A DNA stretch of 8,613 nt, from assembly GCA_002389055.1 (NCBI GenBank), contig DGNT01000108.1:1-8613 (forward strand). The letters are read 5' to 3'. The notes under the pieces are model-generated. The model ran no database searches. It saw only the letters and a program-made list of their open reading frames with translations, and was not told where the DNA came from. The position numbers and the translations under genes are program-made. The stretch is from Alcanivorax sp. UBA4485 (GTDB lineage: Bacteria; Pseudomonadota; Gammaproteobacteria; Pseudomonadales; Alcanivoracaceae). Of the stretch, positions 1-6,195 are shown in pieces. Position 1 is the stretch's first letter. Each line of letters begins with the position of its first letter.

Positions 1-1616
1 ACCCGGACACCGAGGAGGCCTTCGCACTGGCCGACAAGGTACGCGGCGAATACGTGCTGCAGCTTGAGGGCCGGGTGCGCCTGCGCGACGAGTCGGTGCG
101 CAACCCGCGCATGGACACCGGCGACATCGAGGTGCTGGGCCTGTCGCTGACCATCCTCAACGAAGCCCAGACGCCGCCGTTCGAGCTGGACGAATACTCC
201 GCCGCCGGCGAGGAAGTGCGGCTCAAGTACCGCTACCTGGACCTGCGCCGCCCGGAAGCCCTGAAGCGCTTCCAGTTCCGCTCGCGGCTCACCCACGCGG
301 TGCGCGCCCACCTGGAAGGCCAGGGGTTCATGGACGTGGAAACGCCGATTCTGACCCGCGCCACCCCGGAGGGCGCCCGCGATTATCTGGTGCCCAGCCG
401 CACCCACCCGGGCAGTTTCTTCGCGCTGCCGCAGTCGCCGCAGCTGTTCAAGCAACTGCTGATGGTGGCCGGCTTCGACCGCTACTATCAGATCGCCAAG
501 TGTTTCCGCGACGAGGACCTGCGCGCCGACCGTCAGCCGGAATTCACCCAGATCGACCTGGAGGCGTCCTTCGTGGAGGAGGACGACATCATGGCGATCA
601 CCGAGTCGATGGTGAAAAGCGTGTTCAAGGACATGCTCGAGGTGGACCTGCCCGAGTTTCCGCGCATGACCTATGAAGAGGCCATGCGCCGCTACGGGTC
701 CGACAAGCCGGACCTGCGCGTGCCGCTGGAGCTGATCGACATCGCCGATCTGATGGACGGCGTGGAGTTCAAGGTGTTCGCCGGCCCGGCCAAGGACCCG
801 AAAGGCCGCGTGGTGGCCATGAAGGTGCCCGGCGGCGGCGACCTGTCGCGCAAGGAAATCGACGAGTACACCAAGTTCGTGGGCATCTACGGCGCCAAGG
901 GCCTGGCCTATATCAAGGTCAACGACCTGGACGCCGGCGCCGAGGGCCTGCAATCGCCGATCCTCAAGTTCCTTACCGAGGACGCCATCCAGGGCATTCT
1001 CAAGCGCACCGAAGCGGCCACCGGCGACCTGATCTTCTTCGGCGCCGACAAGGCCAAGGTGGTCAACGAGGCGATTGGCGCGCTGCGCGTCAAGGTGGGC
1101 CACGAGCGCGGCCTGGCGCAGGGCGACTGGGCGCCGTTGTGGGTGGTGGACTTCCCCATGTTCGAGGAAGAGGACGGCCGCTACTACGCGCTGCACCATC
1201 CGTTCACCATGCCCAAGTGCAGCCCGGAAGAACTGAAGAGCAACCCGGAAGGCGCCCTGTCCCGCGCCTACGACATGGTGCTCAACGGCACCGAGCTGGG
1301 CGGCGGTTCGATCCGTATTCACCGCCCGGACATGCAGCGCAGCGTGTTCGAGGCGCTGGGCATCAGCGACCAGGAAGCGGACGAGAAATTCGGCTTCCTG
1401 CTGGATGGCCTGAAGTACGGCGCGCCGCCCCACGGCGGCCTGGCGTTCGGTCTCGACCGCATGGTGATGCTGATGACCGGCGGTGATTCGATCCGTGATG
1501 TGATCGCCTTCCCGAAAACCCAGACCGCCGCCTGCCTGATGACCAATGCACCCTCGCCGGTGGATAATCAGCAGCTGCGCGAAGTGGGCGTGGCGGTACG
1601 TAAAGAAGAGCAATGA
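1..1616 (+). CDS. aspS: Aspartyl-tRNA synthetase, 5'-truncated by window edge
   Basis: Charges tRNA(Asp) with aspartate in the cytoplasm (class IIb synthetase). The frame is open from base 3, so the Met at 54 is internal. About 537 residues are visible. Against the ~590-residue bacterial family about 50 are missing, which is most of the N-terminal OB-fold anticodon-binding domain. Visible landmarks are the end of that domain (VRLRDESVRNP, from 75), the LKYRYLDLRRPE linker, the conserved ATPEGARDYLVPSR and ALPQSPQLFKQLLM segments, class II motif 2 (FRDEDLRADRQPEFTQID, around 503-556), the bacteria-specific GAD insertion (roughly 690-1130) and motif 3 (LAFGLDRMVMLM, around 1440-1475). The stop is TGA 1614-1616. 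The next gene starts 27 nt later with no terminator between them, so aspS and yebC are probably cotranscribed. Whether the enzyme also charges tRNA(Asn) cannot be settled, because one key residue lies off the window. Confidence 0.97.
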   Translation, partial: PDTEEAFALADKVRGEYVLQLEGRVRLRDESVRNPRMDTGDIEVLGLSLTILNEAQTPPFELDEYSAAGEEVRLKYRYLDLRRPEALKRFQFRSRLTHAVRAHLEGQGFMDVETPILTRATPEGARDYLVPSRTHPGSFFALPQSPQLFKQLLMVAGFDRYYQIAKCFRDEDLRADRQPEFTQIDLEASFVEEDDIMAITESMVKSVFKDMLEVDLPEFPRMTYEEAMRRYGSDKPDLRVPLELIDIADLMDGVEFKVFAGPAKDPKGRVVAMKVPGGGDLSRKEIDEYTKFVGIYGAKGLAYIKVNDLDAGAEGLQSPILKFLTEDAIQGILKRTEAATGDLIFFGADKAKVVNEAIGALRVKVGHERGLAQGDWAPLWVVDFPMFEEEDGRYYALHHPFTMPKCSPEELKSNPEGALSRAYDMVLNGTELGGGSIRIHRPDMQRSVFEALGISDQEADEKFGFLLDGLKYGAPPHGGLAFGLDRMVMLMTGGDSIRDVIAFPKTQTAACLMTNAPSPVDNQQLREVGVAVRKEEQ

Positions 1617-1633
1617 GATAACGCGGACAGGTT

Positions 1634-1643
1634 AGGAGATACC
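1634..1643 (+). promoter_or_regulatory. Ribosome binding site of yebC
   Basis: AGGAG at 1634-1638 lies 5 nt before the ATG at 1644. It sits in the 27-nt aspS-yebC gap and supports both the yebC start and independent initiation rather than coupling to aspS. Confidence 0.8.
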
Positions 1644-2375
1644 ATGGCGGGTCATAGTAAATGGGCCAATATTAAGCACCGTAAGGCGGCTCAGGATGCC
1701 AAACGGGGCAAGATCTTCACCAAGCTGATTCGTGAAATCACCGTGTCGGCCCGTATGGGCGGCCCGGAGATCGCCGACAATCCGCGCCTGCGCGCCGCCG
1801 TCGACAAGGCGCTCAGCAACAATATGACCAAGGACACCATCGACCGGGCGATCAAGCGCGGTGCCGGCGATGACGACAGCGCCAACATGGAGGAGATCAC
1901 CTACGAAGGCTACGGCAAGAACGGCGTGGCGGTGCTGGTGGAAACCATGACCGACAACGTCAACCGCACCGTGTCCGAGGTGCGCCATGCCTTTTCCAAG
2001 TTCGGTGGCAATCTGGGCACCAGCGGCTCGGTGGCCTTCCTGTTCACCAAGCGCGGCGAGATTTTCTTCGAGCCGGGCGTGGAAGAAGAGAAGCTGATGG
2101 AAGCGGCCCTGGAAGCCGGCGCCGAGGACGTGGAAGAGAACGAGGACGGCAGCTTCCTGGTGATCACCCGGCCGGACAAGAGTTTCGGCGAGGTGGTCGA
2201 CGGGCTCAAGGAAGCGGGCCTGGAACCGGCCGACGCGGAAGTGACCATGAGCCCCTCCACCGAAGCGGAGATCGACGCCGACACCGCCGAGACGGTGGGC
2301 AAGATGATCGACCTGCTGGAAGACCTGGACGACGTGCAGAACGTCTACACCAACGCCCGGTGGCCGGAAGAATAA
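1644..2375 (+). CDS. yebC: YebC/PmpR (TACO1-type) translation factor / regulator
   Basis: A 243-residue cytoplasmic protein starting with the family signature MAGHSKWANIKHRKAAQDA, then KRGKIFTKLIREI, the NPRLRAAVDKA...NMTKDTIDRAIKRG helix block, YEGYGKNGVAVLVE, and the acidic C-terminal domain ending DDVQNVYTNARW. Full length for the family (E. coli about 246). YebC proteins were first annotated as transcriptional regulators; the Pseudomonas member at the same place in this gene order is PmpR, described as a regulator of quinolone signalling. Bacterial YebC and mitochondrial TACO1 have since been linked to relief of ribosome stalling, notably at proline runs. The sequence alone does not separate these roles. 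It lies between aspS and ruvC, as is common in gammaproteobacteria, and a strong terminator 31 nt after its stop suggests that the aspS-yebC transcript mostly ends there. Confidence 0.95.
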   Translation: MAGHSKWANIKHRKAAQDAKRGKIFTKLIREITVSARMGGPEIADNPRLRAAVDKALSNNMTKDTIDRAIKRGAGDDDSANMEEITYEGYGKNGVAVLVETMTDNVNRTVSEVRHAFSKFGGNLGTSGSVAFLFTKRGEIFFEPGVEEEKLMEAALEAGAEDVEENEDGSFLVITRPDKSFGEVVDGLKEAGLEPADAEVTMSPSTEAEIDADTAETVGKMIDLLEDLDDVQNVYTNARWPEE

Positions 2376-2386
2376 CAACACGCCCA

Positions 2387-2406
2387 TACTGGACATATGA
2401 ACAGGA
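2387..2406 (+). promoter_or_regulatory. Candidate LexA (SOS) box upstream of ruvCAB
   Basis: TACTGGACATATGAACAGGA. The core 2389-2404 fits CTG-N10-CAG, and the wider site fits the gammaproteobacterial consensus TACTGT-N8-ACAGTA with an A/T-rich centre. It departs from the consensus at the fourth core base (G for T) and at the last two outer bases. From memory, the E. coli ruvAB operator also begins CTGG. It lies in the only real intergenic gap before ruvCAB, whose E. coli counterpart ruvAB is SOS-induced. Sequence match plus context only; binding is inferred. Confidence 0.55.
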
Positions 2407-2418
2407 GGCAGGTTAGAT
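2390..2418 (+). promoter_or_regulatory. Weak sigma-70-type promoter candidate for ruvCAB
   Basis: TGGACA (2390-2395) matches the -35 consensus TTGACA at five of six bases. It is followed after 17 nt by TTAGAT (2413-2418), a poor -10 matching TATAAT at only three bases. The -35 lies inside the LexA-box candidate. Transcription would begin near 2425, within the second arm of the terminator hairpin, so its own RNA could not form that hairpin. The weak -10 makes this tentative. Confidence 0.25.
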
Positions 2419-2434
2419 GTAACCTGCCTTTTTT
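2406..2434 (+). terminator. Rho-independent terminator after yebC
   Basis: A perfect 10-bp inverted repeat, AGGCAGGTTA (2406-2415) and TAACCTGCCT (2420-2429), encloses a 4-nt GATG loop and runs into six T residues (2429-2434). It is oriented to stop plus-strand transcription coming from aspS-yebC. Its end lies only 33 nt before the ruvC ATG, so ruvCAB needs either readthrough or a promoter overlapping this element. Confidence 0.9.
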
Positions 2435-2457
2435 GTAGGAGCGGGCCAAGCCCGCGC
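2435..2457 (+). repeat. REP element (GTAG-type palindrome)
   Basis: GTAG at 2435-2438 is followed by GCGGGC (2441-2446), CAA, GCCCGC (2450-2455), a perfect 6-bp inverted repeat. The layout GTAG-GA-palindrome matches the extragenic palindromes common in Pseudomonas and related genomes, which are linked to RAYT (REP-associated tyrosine) transposases. Only one copy is seen in the window, so its repetitive nature is inferred from likeness to known elements. It lies directly after the terminator T-run and forms most of the short leader before ruvC. Confidence 0.7.
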
Positions 2458-2467
2458 AACGGCCGTT

Positions 2468-2986
2468 ATGACCATTCTATTGGGGATCGATCCGGGCTCC
2501 AGACACACCGGTTATGGGGTGATCGAGCAGGTCGGTAACCGCAGCCGGGCTCTGGCGTTCGGCACCATCAGCACCAGCGGCGCCGAGATGGCGCCCCGGC
2601 TGGGGACCATTTTCGCCGGCCTGTGCGAAGTGATGAGCACCCACCAGCCGGAGGAAGTGAGCATCGAAAAGGTGTTCATGGCCCGCAACCCGGATTCCGC
2701 CCTCAAACTCGGCCAGGCCCGTGGCGCCGCGCTCACCGCCGTGGTGCAGAGCGGCGTGCCGGTGTTCGAGTATTCCGCCCGCCAGGTCAAACAGGCGGTG
2801 GTGGGGCGCGGCGGCGCCGAAAAGGTGCAGGTGGCGGAGATGGTCAAACACCTGCTGGGGCTGGAAAAGCGCCCCCAGGAAGACGCCGCCGATGCGCTGG
2901 CGATCGCCCTCTGTCATGCTCACACCCGTGTTTCCCTGGCGCGCATGGGCGGCGCCACCTCGGTACGAAGAAGACGGATACGATGA
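2468..2986 (+). CDS. ruvC: Crossover junction endodeoxyribonuclease RuvC
   Basis: A 172-residue, Mg2+-dependent, dimeric nuclease that cuts four-way Holliday junctions symmetrically during recombinational repair. The four acidic catalytic residues are in place: Asp8 (GIDPGS), Glu67 (SIEKVF), Asp139 and Asp142 (EDAADALA), matching E. coli Asp7/Glu66/Asp138/Asp141 with a +1 offset. The conserved Phe70 and the LGQARG and EYSARQVKQAVVG segments are present. The ATG at 2468 gives the usual MTILLGIDPG start, but no normal ribosome binding site lies 5-10 nt before it. The nearest AGGAG (2437-2441) is separated from it by the REP hairpin, and AACGGCCGTT just before the ATG is a perfect 10-bp palindrome. 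The basic tail (VRRRRIR) uses AGA and ATA codons. The gene overlaps ruvA by 4 nt. Confidence 0.97.
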   Translation: MTILLGIDPGSRHTGYGVIEQVGNRSRALAFGTISTSGAEMAPRLGTIFAGLCEVMSTHQPEEVSIEKVFMARNPDSALKLGQARGAALTAVVQSGVPVFEYSARQVKQAVVGRGGAEKVQVAEMVKHLLGLEKRPQEDAADALAIALCHAHTRVSLARMGGATSVRRRRIR

Positions 2987-3591
2987 TCGGACAATTACGA
3001 GGCACCCTGTTGGAAAAGCAGCCGCCGCGGCTGCTGGTGGACGTGGCCGGTGTCGGCTATGAAGTTGAAGCGCCGATGACGGTGTTCTACAACCTGCCGG
3101 AAAGCGGCGCCGAGCTGACGCTCTATACCCATTTCGTGGTGCGCGAGGACGCCCAGCTGCTGTACGGCTTCACCGGCCGCTACGAGCGTGAGCTGTTTCG
3201 CAGCCTGATCAAGGTCAATGGCGTGGGGCCGAAAATGGCGCTGGCGATTCTCTCCGGCATCGAGGCCGACCGGCTGGCCGCCTGCATCCGCGATCAGGAC
3301 ACCACCTCGCTGGTGAAGGTGCCGGGCATCGGTAAGAAAACCGCCGAGCGGCTGGTGATCGAGATGTCCGACCGGCTCGACAAGCTGGAAGGCGCGCCGG
3401 CCTCGCGGCCCGGGCCGCTGCCCCTGGACGGCCCGCCGGACGGCCGCGCCGACGCCATCGCCGCGCTGGAATCCCTCGGTTACCGTAATAAGGAAGCCGC
3501 CGCCGCCGTGGGTCGCGCCGCCGACGAGGCCGGCGCCGACCCCAGCAGTGAAGAGCTGATTCGCCGTGCCCTGCGAACTCTGGCAAGGTAA
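2983..3591 (+). CDS. ruvA: Holliday junction branch migration protein RuvA
   Basis: A 202-residue subunit (E. coli 203) that forms tetramers holding the four-way junction in a square-planar shape and loads RuvB. The N-terminal OB domain starts MIGQLRGTLLEK. The acidic pin is Glu55-Asp56 (VREDAQLLYGF). Two helix-hairpin-helix motifs follow, VNGVGPKMA (residues 78-86) and VPGIGKKTA (113-121). A Pro/Gly-rich linker (about 138-155) leads to the RuvB-contacting domain III (AIAALESLGY to the end). The frame is open well upstream, but the ATG at 2983, overlapping the ruvC stop as ATGA, gives the standard N-terminus and translational coupling. The last sense codon is AGG. Confidence 0.97.
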   Translation: MIGQLRGTLLEKQPPRLLVDVAGVGYEVEAPMTVFYNLPESGAELTLYTHFVVREDAQLLYGFTGRYERELFRSLIKVNGVGPKMALAILSGIEADRLAACIRDQDTTSLVKVPGIGKKTAERLVIEMSDRLDKLEGAPASRPGPLPLDGPPDGRADAIAALESLGYRNKEAAAAVGRAADEAGADPSSEELIRRALRTLAR

Positions 3592-3597
3592 AACGCC

Positions 3598-4618
<1,021 letters not shown>

Positions 4619-4626
<8 letters not shown>

Positions 4627-5053
4627 AAAATCTTCTCAAGGTTCGGAATTTGTCCTACCGGTTCGCGTCTACATCGAAGACACTGACGCCGGTGGCATCG
4701 TCTACTACGTGAATTATTTGAAGTTCATGGAGCGGGCACGCACTGAGTACATGCGGTCGCTGGGTTACCAGCACTATGCGCTGGCCGAGGAAAACTTCCA
4801 GTTCGTGGTGCATTCCGCGCAGATCAACTACCGCAAACCCGGCCGGATCGACGACGATTTGCGGGTCAGTGCCCGATTGGTGGCGCTTAAACGTGCCACC
4901 CTGGTGTTCGCGCAGCGTGTCACCCGTGACCAGGAAGTGTTGTGCGAAGCTACTATCAAGGTGGCCTGTGTCAGCGCCGACGGCATCAAGCCGGTGGCAC
5001 TGCCGGGGCCACTTCACGACAAGTTTAAGGCTGAATTCGAGGAGTTGGGGTAA
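4619..5053 (+). CDS. ybgC: Tol-Pal-associated acyl-CoA thioesterase YbgC
   Basis: A 144-residue hotdog-fold thioesterase of the 4-hydroxybenzoyl-CoA thioesterase group. Family members hydrolyse acyl-CoA, and E. coli YbgC has been linked to acyl carrier protein and phospholipid enzymes at the inner membrane. The active-site signature YIEDTDAGGIVYYVNYLKF starts at residue 18. Asp23 aligns with the catalytic Asp18 of E. coli YbgC. The His after VY in the enterobacterial proteins (VYHASY) is Tyr here (VYYVNY). The ATG lies inside the end of ruvB, with GGGGA (4606-4610) as a modest binding site 8 nt upstream. The stop codon is immediately followed by the tolQ ATG. This is the usual first gene of tol-pal clusters. 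Confidence 0.95.
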
Positions 5054-5743
5054 ATGGAAGACGCTTCGTCCAGCATGTCGATCCTTTCGCTGGTCACCAA
5101 CGCGGGGCCCGTGGTCCAGCTGGTGATGTTGGTTCTGCTGCTGGCATCGATGATCTCCTGGTACATGATCGTATCCCGCTTTCGGGTGCTGGGCCGCGCA
5201 CGGCGCGCCGATCATGCGTTCGAGGAGAAGTTCTGGTCCGGCGAAGACCTGTCCAGTCTCTATAACCAGGTGCGCAAAAAGCCCAACCCGGATTCCGCCA
5301 GCGAGGCGATCTTCCGAGCCGGCTTCCAGGAGTTCGTGCGTCTGTCCAAGAGCACGCGCGGCTCCGACGCGATCATGGAAGGGGCCCAGCGCGCCATGCG
5401 GGTGGCCCTGCAGCGCGAGGAATCCCGCCTCACCAAACATCTGTCGTTCCTGGCCACGGTGGGTTCCACCAGCCCGTACATCGGCCTGTTCGGCACCGTC
5501 TGGGGCATCATGAATTCGTTCCGCGCCCTGGCCAACGTGACCCAGGCGACGCTGAGCGTGGTGGCACCGGGTATCGCCGAGGCGCTGGTGGCCACCGCCA
5601 TGGGTCTGTTCGCGGCGATTCCCGCGGTGATGGCCTACAACCGCTACGCGTCCTTGTCCGAATCCCTGGTGGGCGATTGTGAACTGTTCGCCGAGGAATT
5701 CTCCTCGGTGCTGCACCGCCAGGCCCACGGGCGCGACGCATGA
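5054..5743 (+). CDS. tolQ: Tol-Pal motor subunit TolQ
   Basis: A 229-residue inner-membrane protein of the TolQ/ExbB/MotA family (E. coli 230). TolQ oligomers surround a TolR dimer and use the proton-motive force to drive TolA. Three membrane segments are visible: about residues 17-40 (VQLVMLVLLLASMISWYMIV), 132-156 and 168-194, with a large cytoplasmic loop between the first two. Thr148 (GLFGTVWG) and Thr181 (EALVATAMGLFAAIP) correspond to pore-lining Thr145 and Thr178 of E. coli. The ATG directly abuts the ybgC stop with no spacer; GGAG at 5041-5044, 9 nt upstream, can serve as the binding site. A second Met at residue 8 is a less likely start. The stop overlaps an ATG in the tolR frame. 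Confidence 0.96.
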   Translation: MEDASSSMSILSLVTNAGPVVQLVMLVLLLASMISWYMIVSRFRVLGRARRADHAFEEKFWSGEDLSSLYNQVRKKPNPDSASEAIFRAGFQEFVRLSKSTRGSDAIMEGAQRAMRVALQREESRLTKHLSFLATVGSTSPYIGLFGTVWGIMNSFRALANVTQATLSVVAPGIAEALVATAMGLFAAIPAVMAYNRYASLSESLVGDCELFAEEFSSVLHRQAHGRDA

Positions 5744-5746
5744 GCC

Positions 5747-5760
5747 GAGGGAGTGCGTCC
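5747..5760 (+). promoter_or_regulatory. Ribosome binding site deciding the tolR start
   Basis: GAGGGAG at 5747-5753 lies 7 nt before the ATG at 5761. The earlier in-frame ATG at 5740, overlapping the tolQ stop, has no comparable site. This favours 5761 as the tolR start. Confidence 0.7.
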
Positions 5761-6195
5761 ATGAGTGCGATTCGCGGCCGCCGCTTGCGTAAGAGGCCGA
5801 TGGCCGACATCAACGTGGTGCCGTACATCGACGTAATGCTGGTGCTGCTGGTGATCTTCATGGCCACCGCGCCGATGATGACCCAGGGTGTGTCCGTGGA
5901 CCTGCCGCAGACCGACAGCGCGGCGATCACCAACAACGACGAACCGGTGATGATCACGGTACGCCCGGACGGCAGCTACTACATCAACGTGGGCGGCGAC
6001 GGCCAGTCGTCGGCGAGCCTGGAAACGGTGAAGGGCCATGTGCTCACGATCCGCAAACAGAAGCCGGACACCCTGTTCCTGGTGGAAGGCGACCAGAACG
6101 TGCCCTACGGCAAAGTGGTGGTCCTGATGTCCGAACTGCAGCAGGCCGGCGTCACCAACCTGGGGCTGGTCACGGAGCCGCCGGGGCGTTCATGA
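5761..6195 (+). CDS. tolR: Tol-Pal motor subunit TolR
   Basis: A 144-residue inner-membrane protein of the ExbD/TolR family with one N-terminal membrane helix and a periplasmic domain (E. coli 142). The helix VPYIDVMLVLLVIFMATAP carries the proton-carrying aspartate, residue 24 from this start, equivalent to E. coli Asp23. The periplasmic domain begins QGVSVDLPQTDS and ends VTNLGLVTEPP; its fold can bind peptidoglycan when the motor is active. I chose the ATG at 5761 because it has a strong ribosome binding site and matches the family's short basic N-terminus. Starting at 5740 (ATGA overlap with tolQ) would add MSRGSAS and give 151 residues. The stop overlaps the tolA ATG by 4 nt. Confidence 0.94.
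   Translation: MSAIRGRRLRKRPMADINVVPYIDVMLVLLVIFMATAPMMTQGVSVDLPQTDSAAITNNDEPVMITVRPDGSYYINVGGDGQSSASLETVKGHVLTIRKQKPDTLFLVEGDQNVPYGKVVVLMSELQQAGVTNLGLVTEPPGRS

Noticed and set aside
54..56. ATG at 54 as the aspS start
   Set aside because: The frame is open to the window edge and the upstream residues (PDTEEAFALADKVRGEY) match AspRS, so this Met is internal.
1617..1643. Terminator or promoter between aspS and yebC
   Set aside because: The 27-nt gap has no hairpin or promoter-like pair, only a ribosome binding site.
2385..2399. CATACT or CATATG as a -10 box before ruvC
   Set aside because: No acceptable -35 lies 16-18 nt upstream, and a start from there would have to pass the terminator.
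2623..2982. Long N-terminal extension of ruvA from an upstream Met
   Set aside because: The extension is an Arg/Gly-rich shadow of ruvC. The Met at 2983 gives the exact RuvA N-terminus and an ATGA overlap.
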